64,000 nt of DNA from Pseudomonas orientalis (GTDB taxonomy: Bacteria > Pseudomonadota > Gammaproteobacteria > Pseudomonadales > Pseudomonadaceae). The stretch lies in contig NZ_CP018049.1 in assembly GCF_002934065.1 (NCBI RefSeq), positions 4,152,501 through 4,216,500 of the forward strand, in the 5' to 3' direction. How positions within the stretch are numbered: the stretch's first letter is position 1; every line of letters starts with the position of its first letter. Shown here one piece after another: positions 26,760 to 35,347 of this stretch. Both the position numbers and the translations under genes were made by a program. The notes beneath the pieces are model-generated. The model did not search any database. It saw only the letters and a program-made list of their open reading frames with translations, and had not been told where the DNA came from.

Positions 26760-27494
26760 ATGATGAAGATAGAACCCCAACATACAAATCACTCGACACC
26801 CCTCGAACTGATCCCCATTGCCAACTTGATCAACTCAGCGCATGAGGACGACTCAACACTCAGCCCTTTGCAGCACATCGCACGCTGGTCCAGTGAATAC
26901 CTGTGCAAGCCCAGCGCGGACATCGGACGCCCCGGCGTAGTCTGTCCCTGGACGCCCAACGCGATAAAACGAGAAACGTTCTGGCTGACCGAACTGGCGA
27001 CGCGCGACCGTTGCGACCAGGCCGTATGCGAAGACATGCTGTCGTTAATTGACCACTTCAACCGGGCAGCGCCGACAGAAGGTGATAAAACCCAATTCAA
27101 GACTATTGTCGCCGTCTTTCCTGATATTCATCCGGAACATAAAGTCGACGAGTTTCACGCCATGTTGAAGCCCGCCTTTCTTGACGCGGGTCTAATGCTT
27201 GGCGAGTTCTATTCCACCTGCAAAAAACCTGGCCTCAGGAATTCGGAGTTCCGGCCACTGACCTCGCCCATACCGCTACTGGTGGTCAGGGAGATGGTGG
27301 ATTTCGACATTGTATTTCTTGCAGATTCGCAGGCCTACGTTAACGCCTACTTGAAACGCCACGGCGCTGCGGGGTTGGACACACTCGAACGGACGCTCAA
27401 ACACCGCGAACGCTTTGGCCTGGATCCGGACCAGGTTGTCATCCTTGAACGCACCCTGGCTGAACACCGCACCACCGACTCGAGGGTGAGCTAG
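26760..27494 (+). CDS. DUF6875-like protein
   Basis: A soluble protein of about 244 residues without membrane segments. The segment RPGVVCPWTPNAIKRETFWL, with its C-P-W/F-x-P core followed by W, and the later VFPDIHPEHKVDEFHAMLKP and LGEFYSTCKKPGLRNSEFRP, resemble the DUF6875 family. Members often lie near specialised-metabolism genes; the reaction is unknown. The frame is open from 26580, but that start has no spaced ribosome site, so I prefer the ATG pair at 26760/26763. Codon use is less G+C-rich than in the neighbours, hinting at acquisition. It has no evident partners. Confidence 0.6.
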   Translation: MMKIEPQHTNHSTPLELIPIANLINSAHEDDSTLSPLQHIARWSSEYLCKPSADIGRPGVVCPWTPNAIKRETFWLTELATRDRCDQAVCEDMLSLIDHFNRAAPTEGDKTQFKTIVAVFPDIHPEHKVDEFHAMLKPAFLDAGLMLGEFYSTCKKPGLRNSEFRPLTSPIPLLVVREMVDFDIVFLADSQAYVNAYLKRHGAAGLDTLERTLKHRERFGLDPDQVVILERTLAEHRTTDSRVS

Positions 27495-27572
27495 CGACAG
27501 GACTGGCATTGGCGGGCAAGACGCAATGGGTGCGCGTGTGATGCCTGGCCGGTGCCTGTCGGCCAAACAGGC

Positions 27573-27965
27573 TCAGCTCTTGTGCAACTTGCTCATCAAC
27601 TGCGCCTCGGCCTGGGTCAACCCGCACGACTGGGTCAACTCATCCACGGTCGCGCCCATGCCCACCAGCTTGGCGGCCTGGGCAAATGACAGGTTCGAAG
27701 GATCGCGCTGTTCCAACTGCACCAACTTGTCCGGCAACGGCCCGAGAATCGCGCGCAGTTCATGCACCTCATCGCCGACCCGCACCACCGTCTGCTGGAA
27801 ATGATCGACGCGTTTGACCAGCTCCAGAATGCGCCGGTCACGCACCGCATCGCGCTCGGCCTGTTGCAGGGCCAACTCGCGTTGCTGGCGCATGTAGCGC
27901 AGCAGGAATGCCAAGGTCCCGGCCCATAACAGGGCCAGGACAATCACCGCCGCCTCAAGGAACAA
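27573..27965 (-). CDS. DUF2802 protein at the end of the che/mot operon
   Basis: A protein of 130 residues with one N-terminal membrane helix (FLEAAVIVLALLWAGTLAFLL), a basic helix, a long coiled coil (ELALQQAERDAVRDRRILEL) and a C-terminal helical domain (AAKLVGMGATVDELTQSCGLTQAEAQLMSK) that resembles a small helix-turn-helix. It starts with TTG directly after the cheW stop, and GGAGAG inside cheW serves as ribosome site. The gene has the same place after cheW in P. aeruginosa. It is membrane-anchored, and its exact role in chemotaxis or motility is not established. Confidence 0.85.
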   Translation of the reverse strand: MFLEAAVIVLALLWAGTLAFLLRYMRQQRELALQQAERDAVRDRRILELVKRVDHFQQTVVRVGDEVHELRAILGPLPDKLVQLEQRDPSNLSFAQAAKLVGMGATVDELTQSCGLTQAEAQLMSKLHKS

Positions 27966-28448
27966 TCAGATGCTCTCCAGTTCCGACCACTCTTCCTCGC
28001 TCATCATTTTGTCCAGCTCAACCAGAATCAACAGCTCGTTGTTCTTGTTGCACACGCCCTGGATAAACTTGGCGGATTCTTCGTTGCCCACGTTCGGCGC
28101 GGTTTCCACTTCCGACTGGCGCAGGTAGACCACTTCGGCGACGCTGTCGACCATGATCCCGACCACTTGCTTGTCGGCTTCGATGATGACGATGCGCGTG
28201 TTGTCGTTGACATCGGTCGGTGCCAGGCCGAAGCGCTGGCGCGTGTCGATCACCGTCACCACGTTGCCGCGCAGGTTGATGATGCCCAGCACGTAGCTCG
28301 GCGCACCCGGTACCGGGGCGATCTCGGTGTAGCGCAGCACTTCCTGCACGCGCATCACGTTAATGCCGTAGGACTCGTTGTCCAGTTTGAAGGTCACCCA
28401 TTGCAGGATCGGATCATCCAAACCTTGTGCGGACGCTGACTTGTTCAT
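27966..28448 (-). CDS. cheW: Chemotaxis adaptor CheW
   Basis: The adaptor (160 residues) that links chemoreceptors to CheA in polar arrays. Family features include QWVTFKLDNESYGINVMRVQ, GIINLRGNVVTVIDTRQRFG and VGIMVDSVAEVVYLR. GAGGGG precedes the ATG. It lies downstream of parP and directly upstream of the DUF2802 gene, as in other Pseudomonas. Confidence 0.97.
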   Translation of the reverse strand: MNKSASAQGLDDPILQWVTFKLDNESYGINVMRVQEVLRYTEIAPVPGAPSYVLGIINLRGNVVTVIDTRQRFGLAPTDVNDNTRIVIIEADKQVVGIMVDSVAEVVYLRQSEVETAPNVGNEESAKFIQGVCNKNNELLILVELDKMMSEEEWSELESI

Positions 28449-28526
28449 CTTTCTGACCCCTCAAATGCCGCTATCGACGGCGTGTGTGCTAATGGGCCGC
28501 GCAACCGCACGACCTTTATTGTCCAA

Positions 28527-29318
28527 TCAACTGCGTTTGTTCTGCGCCATCGTCTTGACTGCGCCACTGGCGATCAACTCGGCCAGTTCGGCGACGTCGA
28601 GCAATGCGCACATGTGTTCGATCACGGTGCCCGCCAACCACGGCCGTTGGCCACGGTGGCTGCGCCATTTGATTTCGTTCGGATCCAGGCGCAACGAGCG
28701 GCTGACTTGATGCACCGCCAGCCCCCACTCGTAACCCTGCACGGAGATCACGTACTGCAGGCCCTGTTGAAAGTCGTCACGGTAGCGGTCGGGCATCACC
28801 CAACGCGCAGTATCCAGCACCTTGAGATTGCCGGCCTGGCTGGGCAGGATGCCGAGAAACCACTCCGGCTGCCCGAACAGTGGGGTCAGCTCCTGACCTT
28901 CCAGGGAATAGATCGAGCCCAGGCACACCAGCGGCACCGCCAGGGTCAAGCCGGCGACGTCGAACAGCAGGCACTCGAACGGCTCGGCGGCCCAGGACGG
29001 GCGACCGTCACCGGTCACCGGCGGCGGCGTGATGCTCGGCGGCAGGTGCACTTGCACGATCGGCTCGACCACCACCGGCGCCACCACCTCAGGCGTGATC
29101 GGCAGCACCACGGGCAGCGCCTCGACCCGGGCATCGCGGGCCTGCTCCTCGAGCACCGCCAACTGGAACTCATCCAGCGCCGCTTCGACCTCAATGACCG
29201 GCTCCGGCACCAGGATCGGTTCCGGCAGTTCTTCGGCGGTCGCGTCCTGCAGCAAGGCATCCAGGTAGGATTCCAGTGCCAGTTGCGGCCGCGTCTTGTA
29301 TTGAACGGGACGATTCAT
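28527..29318 (-). CDS. parP: CheW-domain polar array protein ParP
   Basis: A protein of 263 residues. An N-terminal third that is acidic and proline-rich (PEPILVPEPVIEVEAALDEF) is followed by a CheW-like domain (FECLLFDVAGLTLAVPLVCL, FLGILPSQAGNLKVLDTARW, GLAVHQVSRSLRLDP). In Vibrio and Pseudomonas this gene next to ParC encodes ParP, which tethers CheA to the polar anchor and stabilises the array. The ATG overlaps the parC stop by one base (TGATG), so translation is coupled. Confidence 0.85.
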   Translation of the reverse strand: MNRPVQYKTRPQLALESYLDALLQDATAEELPEPILVPEPVIEVEAALDEFQLAVLEEQARDARVEALPVVLPITPEVVAPVVVEPIVQVHLPPSITPPPVTGDGRPSWAAEPFECLLFDVAGLTLAVPLVCLGSIYSLEGQELTPLFGQPEWFLGILPSQAGNLKVLDTARWVMPDRYRDDFQQGLQYVISVQGYEWGLAVHQVSRSLRLDPNEIKWRSHRGQRPWLAGTVIEHMCALLDVAELAELIASGAVKTMAQNKRS

Positions 29319-30106
29319 CACGCCACCTGCGCCACAAGTTGCTGGGACAGCAGGTGCTTGAGCAACGCCCGATACGCCAGTACGCCACGGCTCTTGCCGT
29401 CGAACTGCGACGGCGTAAGCCCGGCGCGGCTGGCGTCGCGCAGGCGCGTGTCCACCGGGATGTAGCCATTCCAGATGCTGTCCGGGTAGCCATCGCGCAG
29501 CACGCGCAGGGTGCCGAGAGACGCCTGGGTACGCCGGTCGAACAAGGTCGGCACGATGCTGTACGGCAGCGCCTGTTTGCGCGAACGGTTGATCATCGCC
29601 AGGGTGCTGACCATGCGCTCCAGGCCTTTGACGGCCAGGTGCTCGGTCTGTACCGGGATCACCAACTGCTGGCTGGCCGCCAACGCATTGACCATCAGCA
29701 CGCCGAGCAACGGCGGGCTGTCGATGATCGCGTAGTCGAAGTCCTGCCACAGTTGCGCCAGGGTCTTGGCGATCACCAGGCCCAGGCCGCTCTGGCCCGG
29801 CGACTGGCGCTCAAGGGTGGCCAGGGCGGTGCTGGACGGCAACAGCGAAATACTGTCACTGCTGGTGGGCAGCAGCAGTTGCCGGGGCAAGTCGCTCGGC
29901 ACGCTGCCCTTGTGCAGGAACAGGTCGTAGCAACTGTGTTCCAGCGCATCCGGGTCGTAGCCGAAATAGCTGGTCATGGAGCCGTGGGGGTCCAGGTCGA
30001 CCACGACCACGCGCTTGCCTGCCTCGGCCAGCAAGCCGGCTAAAGCGATGGACGTGGTGGTCTTGCCGACTCCACCCTTTTGATTGGCAACTGCCCAGAC
30101 TCTCAT
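29318..30106 (-). CDS. parC: ParA-like ATPase ParC, polar positioning of the chemosensory array
   Basis: A MinD/ParA-type ATPase of 262 residues with the deviant Walker A in VANQKGGVGKTTTSIALAGL, switch residues VVVVDLDPHGSMTS and FDYAIIDSPPLLG. In the che operon this family localises the chemotaxis array at the cell pole and ensures its inheritance. I chose the ATG at 30104-30106 (MRVWAVANQKGG), with GGAGG about ten bases upstream; a longer frame reaches 30148. It is followed by overlapping parP. Confidence 0.9.
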   Translation of the reverse strand: MRVWAVANQKGGVGKTTTSIALAGLLAEAGKRVVVVDLDPHGSMTSYFGYDPDALEHSCYDLFLHKGSVPSDLPRQLLLPTSSDSISLLPSSTALATLERQSPGQSGLGLVIAKTLAQLWQDFDYAIIDSPPLLGVLMVNALAASQQLVIPVQTEHLAVKGLERMVSTLAMINRSRKQALPYSIVPTLFDRRTQASLGTLRVLRDGYPDSIWNGYIPVDTRLRDASRAGLTPSQFDGKSRGVLAYRALLKHLLSQQLVAQVA

Positions 30107-30156
30107 TCGGTTGATTCCTCCCGGCGGGCACAGGCGCGACCGAGACATTGCATGGG

Positions 30157-31041
30157 TTATTGAGCCGGTGACGGAGAATTGACGGAGCTTGTCCGCACCG
30201 GCGACTTTGCAGGGGCCGGTGCAGTTTGTGTGCCAGCACGCCTCAACGCGGCATCCGGTGTTGCATTCGCCGTGCCGGTGCCGGTCAGGCTGCGGCGTAC
30301 ATCCAGGTTACGTGACACCACCAGCACCACGCGCCGGTTGCGCCCGCGGCCTTCGGCCGTGGCGTTATTGGCCACCGGCTGGAACTCACCATAGCCCACC
30401 GACGCCAGGCGCTGGGGGTTGACCCCCTGCATCGCGAGCATGCGCACGATGCTCGCCGCGCGCGCCGAGGACAGTTCCCAGTTGGTCGGGTACTGCGCGG
30501 TGCTGATCGGCACATTGTCGGTAAAGCCTTCGACGTGAATCGGGTTTTCAAACGGCCTGAGGATCGCCGCCACCTTGTCGATGATGGTGAAGGCCTGGTC
30601 GCTCGGCAACGCATCGGCGCTGGCGAACAACAGGCTGGAATTGAGCTCGATCTCCACCCACAACTCATTGCCGCGTACGGTCATCTGGTTGGACCTGATC
30701 AGGTCACCGAAGGCGGCGCTGATATCGTCGGCGATGCTTTTGAGCGGGTCGCTGGTGCCGCCGATGCCGGCGGCGGTTTCATCGCTGTCGTTGACCAGTG
30801 GCTTGGCCGGCGTCACCGTCCTGGGCCGTTCTTCGCCAATGGGAATCGGCTTGAGCGCGCGCTCGGAATCGTTGAACACCCCGACCAATGCCTGGGAAAT
30901 GATCTTGTACTTGCCTTCGTTGATCGACGAGATCGAGTACATCACCACGAAAAATGCAAACAGCAGGGTGATGAAGTCCGCGTAGGACACCAGCCAGCGT
31001 TCATGGTTGACGTGTTCTTCAGGCTCGCGACGGCGACGGCT
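30157..31041 (-). CDS. motD: Flagellar stator protein MotD (MotB-type)
   Basis: The peptidoglycan-anchored half of the second stator, 294 residues. It has an N-terminal basic stretch, one membrane helix with the conserved proton-binding aspartate region (WLVSYADFITLLFAFFVVMY), a plug/linker, and a C-terminal OmpA-like domain (FADNVPIST-type segment FTDNVPISTAQYPTNWELSS, then RLASVGYGE). The chosen GTG at 31039-31041 begins VSRRRREPEEHVNHERW and has GGAGG upstream. It lies downstream of motC, but a 100-bp REPIN separates the two. Confidence 0.94.
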   Translation of the reverse strand, partial: SRRRREPEEHVNHERWLVSYADFITLLFAFFVVMYSISSINEGKYKIISQALVGVFNDSERALKPIPIGEERPRTVTPAKPLVNDSDETAAGIGGTSDPLKSIADDISAAFGDLIRSNQMTVRGNELWVEIELNSSLLFASADALPSDQAFTIIDKVAAILRPFENPIHVEGFTDNVPISTAQYPTNWELSSARAASIVRMLAMQGVNPQRLASVGYGEFQPVANNATAEGRGRNRRVVLVVSRNLDVRRSLTGTGTANATPDAALRRAGTQTAPAPAKSPVRTSSVNSPSPAQ

Positions 31042-31073
31042 CACAGGCACCCCCCTCCACACACCCGCCCCAC

Positions 31074-31173
31074 TGTAGGAGCGAGCTTGCTCGCGAAAAA
31101 CCCGAGAGCAACGCGTTTATCCAGGATACCCGCGTTATCGTTGACGATTTTCGCGAGCAAGCTCGCTCCTACA
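31074..31173. repeat. REPIN between motC and motD
   Basis: Inverted CTGTAGGAGCGAGCTTGCTC and GAGCAAGCTCGCTCCTACA flank a middle that pairs AACGCGTTTATCC/GGATACCCGCGTT in part. It fills the 145-base gap between motC and motD in what is otherwise a tightly packed operon, so the hairpin is transcribed between the two stator genes. Confidence 0.92.
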
Positions 31174-31186
31174 AGGTTCATACCCA

Positions 31187-31927
31187 TCAATCCGAGAAGC
31201 CCTGGAGCTTCAGTTCGATGGAGCGCGGGTTTTCGCCCTCGGCGATCGACAGGATGCCTTCGAGCAGCATTTCGCGGTAACGGGACTGGCGCATGGCAAT
31301 CGACTTGAGCTTGCTCGCCACCGGCAGCAACACCAGGTTGGCGCTCGCCACGCCATAGATGGTGGCGACAAACGCCACGGCAATGCCGCTGCCCAGTTGC
31401 GAAGGGTCGGCCAGGTTGCCCATCACGTGGATCAGGCCCATCACCGCGCCGATGATGCCGATGGTCGGCGCGTAACCGCCCATGCTTTCAAACACTTTGG
31501 CCGCATTGATGTCACGGCTTTCCTGGGTGTAGAAATCCACCTCGAGGATGCTGCGGATCGCCTCCGGTTCGGCGCCGTCCACCAGCAGTTGCAAGCCCTT
31601 GCGGGCGTAGCTGTCGGGTTCGGCATCGGCCACGCCTTCCAGGCCCAGCAAGCCTTCCTTGCGGGCGGTGAGGCTCCAGTTGACCACGCGGTCGATGCCG
31701 CCTGGCATGTCGACCCGTGGCGGAAAAATGATCCAGACCAGGATCTGCATGGCGCGCTTGAACGAGCTCAGGGGCGACTGCAGCAACGCCGCGCCCACGG
31801 TGCCGCCGATGACGATCAGCGCCGCCGGGCCGTTGGCCAGGGCGCCGAGGTGGCCGCCTTCCAAGTAGTTGCCGCCGATGATGGCGACAAACGCCAGAGT
31901 GATGCCGATCAGGCTCAAGACATCCAT
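31187..31927 (-). CDS. motC: Flagellar stator protein MotC (MotA-type)
   Basis: The proton-channel half of the MotCD stator, 246 residues with four membrane helices (LSLIGITLAFVAIIGGNYLE, LIVIGGTVGAALL, PTIGIIGAVMGLIHVM, AVAFVATIYGVASANLVLLP). The cytoplasmic loop between helices two and three carries the charged residues that contact FliG. MotCD drives swimming in viscous surroundings and swarming in Pseudomonas alongside MotAB. The ATG overlaps the cheB stop by one base. Confidence 0.96.
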   Translation of the reverse strand: MDVLSLIGITLAFVAIIGGNYLEGGHLGALANGPAALIVIGGTVGAALLQSPLSSFKRAMQILVWIIFPPRVDMPGGIDRVVNWSLTARKEGLLGLEGVADAEPDSYARKGLQLLVDGAEPEAIRSILEVDFYTQESRDINAAKVFESMGGYAPTIGIIGAVMGLIHVMGNLADPSQLGSGIAVAFVATIYGVASANLVLLPVASKLKSIAMRQSRYREMLLEGILSIAEGENPRSIELKLQGFSD

Positions 31928-33066
31928 CAGAGGCAGGCCTCCACCAGATGCTTGCCGATGTCGTCCAGGCTGTAGATCGCGTCGGCCAGGTCAGCCTTGA
32001 CGATGGCCATGGGCATGCCATAGATCACGCAGCTGGCTTCGTCCTGGGCCCAGATGGCGCTGCCGCCCTGCTTGAGCAGGCGCGCGCCCTCACGGCCATC
32101 GGCGCCCATGCCGGTGAGCACCACCGCCAGAACTTTGTCGCCGTAGGACTTGGCCGCCGAACCGAAGGTGATATCCACGCACGGCTTGTAGTTGAGGCGC
32201 TCGTCGCCCGGCAGGATCTTGATCGCACCACGGCCGTCCACCATCATCTGCTTGCCGCCCGGCGCCAGCAGCGCCAGGCCAGGGCGCAGGATGTCGCCGT
32301 CCTCGGCTTCCTTGACGCTGATGCGGCACAGCTTGTCCAGGCGCTCGGCGAAGGCCTTGGTGAACGCGGCGGGCATGTGTTGCACCAGCACGATCGGCGC
32401 CGGGAAGTTGGCCGGCAGTTGGGTCAATACCCGCTGCAGGGCGACCGGGCCGCCGGTGGACGTGCCGATGGCGACCAGCTTGTAGGCCTTGCGCTTGGGC
32501 GCGGGCGAATGGGCGCTCGGTGCCGCGGCACGACTGGGGGCTGCCGGCGCGATACGCGCTGCCGGTGCCGGTGCCGGCGCGGGGCGGTTGAACGACGACG
32601 CCGGCGCGGCTGCAGCTACGGGTGCAGGCGTCGGCGCAGGGGCTGGCGCGCTGAACAGGCTGCGACGGTTACTGCGTGAAATGCTGTGCACTTTCTCGCA
32701 CAGCATCTGCTTGACCTTCTCGGGGTTGCGCGAGATGTCTTCGAAATTCTTCGGCAGGAAATCCACCGCGCCTGCATCCAGCGCATCCAGGGTCACCCGG
32801 GCGCCTTCGTGGGTCAGCGAGGAGAACATCAATACCGGTGTCGGGCAACGTTGCATGATATGACGCACGGCCGTGATGCCATCCATCATCGGCATTTCGT
32901 AGTCCATGGTGATCACGTCCGGCTTCAACGCAATGGCTTGTTCGATCGCCTCTTTGCCGTTGGTGGCCGTGCCGACTACCTGGATCGTTGGATCGGCGGA
33001 AAGAATCTCCGAGACGCGGCGGCGGAAGAAACCCGAATCGTCCACCACCAGGACCTTGACTGCCAT
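31927..33066 (-). CDS. cheB: Receptor methylesterase/deamidase CheB
   Basis: A 379-residue CheB. The receiver domain has KVLVVDDSGFFRRR and the phosphorylatable aspartate in DVITMDYEMPMMDG. A long Pro/Ala linker (about 145-210) separates it from the esterase domain, with the catalytic serine in AIGTSTGGP, the histidine in LVQHMP and the aspartate in VVLTGMGADG. CheB demethylates chemoreceptors for adaptation. The ATG at 33064-33066 has CGGAG in front; an upstream frame to 33120 is not needed. Its stop overlaps the motC start. Confidence 0.96.
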   Translation of the reverse strand: MAVKVLVVDDSGFFRRRVSEILSADPTIQVVGTATNGKEAIEQAIALKPDVITMDYEMPMMDGITAVRHIMQRCPTPVLMFSSLTHEGARVTLDALDAGAVDFLPKNFEDISRNPEKVKQMLCEKVHSISRSNRRSLFSAPAPAPTPAPVAAAAPASSFNRPAPAPAPAARIAPAAPSRAAAPSAHSPAPKRKAYKLVAIGTSTGGPVALQRVLTQLPANFPAPIVLVQHMPAAFTKAFAERLDKLCRISVKEAEDGDILRPGLALLAPGGKQMMVDGRGAIKILPGDERLNYKPCVDITFGSAAKSYGDKVLAVVLTGMGADGREGARLLKQGGSAIWAQDEASCVIYGMPMAIVKADLADAIYSLDDIGKHLVEACL

Positions 33067-33116
33067 AAACACTCCGTTAGACGGGGCGGGCACTCGCGCG
33101 CCCTGCCCCGCCAGAA

Positions 33117-35336
33117 TCAAATACGCCGTGCGGCGTAACGCTTGAGCATGCTCGGAACATCGAGAATCAGCGCGATGCGACCGTCACCGGTGATGGTGGC
33201 ACCCGACATGCCCGGGGTGCCCTGCAGCATCTTGCCCAAAGGCTTGATCACCACTTCTTCCTGGCCCACCAGTTGATCGACCACAAAGCCGATGCGCTGG
33301 GTGCCCACCGACAGAATCACCACATGGCCCTCGCGCTGCTCTTCATGCTTGGCCGACGCCACCAGCCAGCGCTTGAGGTAGAACAGCGGCAAGGCCTTGT
33401 CGCGCACGATCACCACTTCCTGGCCGTCCACCACGTTGGTGCGCGACAGGTCGAGGTGGAAGATCTCGTTGACGTTGACCAGCGGGAAGGCAAACGCCTG
33501 GTTGCCCAGCATCACCATCAGGGTCGGCATGATCGCCAGGGTCAACGGCACCTTGATGACGATCTTGGAGCCCTGGCCCTTGGTCGAGTAGATATTGATC
33601 GAGCCGTTGAGCTGGCTGATCTTGGTCTTCACCACGTCCATGCCGACGCCACGCCCGGACACGTCGGAAATCTCGGTCTTGGTCGAGAAACCCGGCGCGA
33701 AGATCAGGTTGTAGCACTCGGTGTCGGTCAGGCGGTCGGCGGCGTCCTTGTCCATCACGCCGCGCTTGACCGCGATATTGCGCAAGATGGTCGGGTCCAT
33801 GCCTTTGCCGTCGTCGGTGATCGACAACAGGATGTGGTCGCCCTCTTGCTCCGCCGCCAGGATCACCTTGCCATTGCGTGGCTTGCCCGAGGCTTCGCGT
33901 TCTTCCGGGGTTTCCACGCCGTGGTCGACGGCGTTGCGCACCAAGTGGACCAGCGGGTCGGCCAGGGCCTCGACGAGGTTTTTGTCGAGGTCGGTTTCTT
34001 CGCCCACCAGCTCCAGGGTGATTTCTTTCTTGAGCTGGCGCGCCAGGTCGCGAACCAGGCGCGGAAAGCGGCCGAAGACTTTCTTGATCGGCTGCATCCG
34101 CGTTTTCATCACGGCGGTCTGCAGATCGGCGGTGACCACGTCGAGGTTCGACACGGCCTTCTGCATGGCTTCGTCGCCACTGTTCAGACCCAGGCGCACC
34201 AGGCGGTTACGCACCAGTACCAGTTCGCCGACCATGTTCATGATGTCGTCCAGGCGCGCGGTGTCCACGCGCACGGTGGTTTCGGCTTCACTGGCAGGTT
34301 TGTCCGCGACCGGCGCCGGGGCAGCACGCGCCGGAGCTGGCGCCGCAGCCGCTGCTGGCGCGGGCTTGGCAGCCGGCGCCGCGGCTTTGGCGGCAACCGG
34401 TGCGGGCGTAGCGACCGCTGCGGCGGCAGGAGCGGCCGCGGCCACTTCTGTGAACTTGCCCTTGCCGTGCAACTCGTCGAGCAATGCTTCGAATTCGTTG
34501 TCGGAGATCAGCCCGTCGCCGGCCGGTTCAGCCGGTTCCGCCTTGACGGCCGGAGCAGCTGGCGCGGTGGCGGTGGCCGCGACTTGCGGCAAGGCTTCGG
34601 CGACAAACGTGCCTTTGCCATGCAGTTGGTCGAGCAATGCCTCGAATTCATCGTCGGTGATATCGGTGCTGGCATTGGCGGGCGCCGCCGCAGGCGGTGC
34701 CACCGGGGCCACGGCGTCTGCCGCGAACTGGCCTTTGCCATGCAATTGGTCGAGCAGGGATTCGAATTCGGCGTCGGTAATGTCTTCGCTGGTCGGCGTA
34801 GCGACCGGCGCTGCTGCAGCCGGTGCCTCAGCCTCGGCCTTGACCGCATTGAGCGAGTCGAGCAGTTGCTCGAACTCGCTGTCGGTCACATCCGCTTCGG
34901 CTTGCACCACCGGCTCAGGCTCGGCTTGCACCGCAGGCGCTTCGGCAGCCGGTTCAGCCAGGCGCGCCAGGGCGGCCAGCAGTTCCGGAGTGGCGGCCGT
35001 GATCGGCGCACGTTCGCGCACTTCACTGAACATGCCGTTGACCGCATCCAGTGCTTCGAGAATCACGTCCATCAATTCCGAGTCAACCTTGCGCTCACCC
35101 TTGCGCAGGATGTCGAAGACGTTCTCGGCGATGTGGCAGCACTCCACCAGCTCATGGAGCTGGAGGAAGCCGGCGCCCCCTTTTACAGTGTGAAAACCGC
35201 GAAAAATTGCATTGAGCAGGTTCGCATCATCCGGGCGGCTTTCCAGCTCAACCAGTTGTTCGGACAGTTGCTCTAAAATTTCGCCGGCCTCTACAAGGAA
35301 ATCCTGAAGGATTTCTTCATCGGCGCCGAAGCTCAT
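33117..35336 (-). CDS. cheA: Chemotaxis histidine kinase CheA with four linker repeats
   Basis: The central chemotaxis kinase, 739 residues. The P1 domain carries the phospho-accepting histidine at position 49 (AIFRGFHTVKGGAG). About residues 145-310 hold four copies of a motif like DITDxEFExLLDQLHGKGxF separated by Ala/Pro linkers in place of a classical P2 domain. The P3 dimerisation (TARLDDIMNMVGELVLVRNR), P4 kinase (HLVRNAVDHGVE, DDGKGM) and CheW-like P5 domains follow. In Vibrio the corresponding linker region binds ParP. AAGGAG stands seven bases before the ATG. It follows cheZ after 11 bases. Confidence 0.97.
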   Translation of the reverse strand: MSFGADEEILQDFLVEAGEILEQLSEQLVELESRPDDANLLNAIFRGFHTVKGGAGFLQLHELVECCHIAENVFDILRKGERKVDSELMDVILEALDAVNGMFSEVRERAPITAATPELLAALARLAEPAAEAPAVQAEPEPVVQAEADVTDSEFEQLLDSLNAVKAEAEAPAAAAPVATPTSEDITDAEFESLLDQLHGKGQFAADAVAPVAPPAAAPANASTDITDDEFEALLDQLHGKGTFVAEALPQVAATATAPAAPAVKAEPAEPAGDGLISDNEFEALLDELHGKGKFTEVAAAAPAAAAVATPAPVAAKAAAPAAKPAPAAAAAPAPARAAPAPVADKPASEAETTVRVDTARLDDIMNMVGELVLVRNRLVRLGLNSGDEAMQKAVSNLDVVTADLQTAVMKTRMQPIKKVFGRFPRLVRDLARQLKKEITLELVGEETDLDKNLVEALADPLVHLVRNAVDHGVETPEEREASGKPRNGKVILAAEQEGDHILLSITDDGKGMDPTILRNIAVKRGVMDKDAADRLTDTECYNLIFAPGFSTKTEISDVSGRGVGMDVVKTKISQLNGSINIYSTKGQGSKIVIKVPLTLAIMPTLMVMLGNQAFAFPLVNVNEIFHLDLSRTNVVDGQEVVIVRDKALPLFYLKRWLVASAKHEEQREGHVVILSVGTQRIGFVVDQLVGQEEVVIKPLGKMLQGTPGMSGATITGDGRIALILDVPSMLKRYAARRI

Positions 35337-35347
35337 GTGGGTGCTCC

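Noticed and set aside
29319..29750. N-terminal extension of ParP
   Set aside because: The frame overlaps parC completely. The ATG at 29318 overlaps the parC stop in the usual coupled manner.
33273..35276. Long plus-strand frames opposite cheA (667 and 490 codons)
   Set aside because: CheA is certain on the minus strand, and the antisense products mirror its Ala/Pro linkers (Ser/Gly/Arg-rich).
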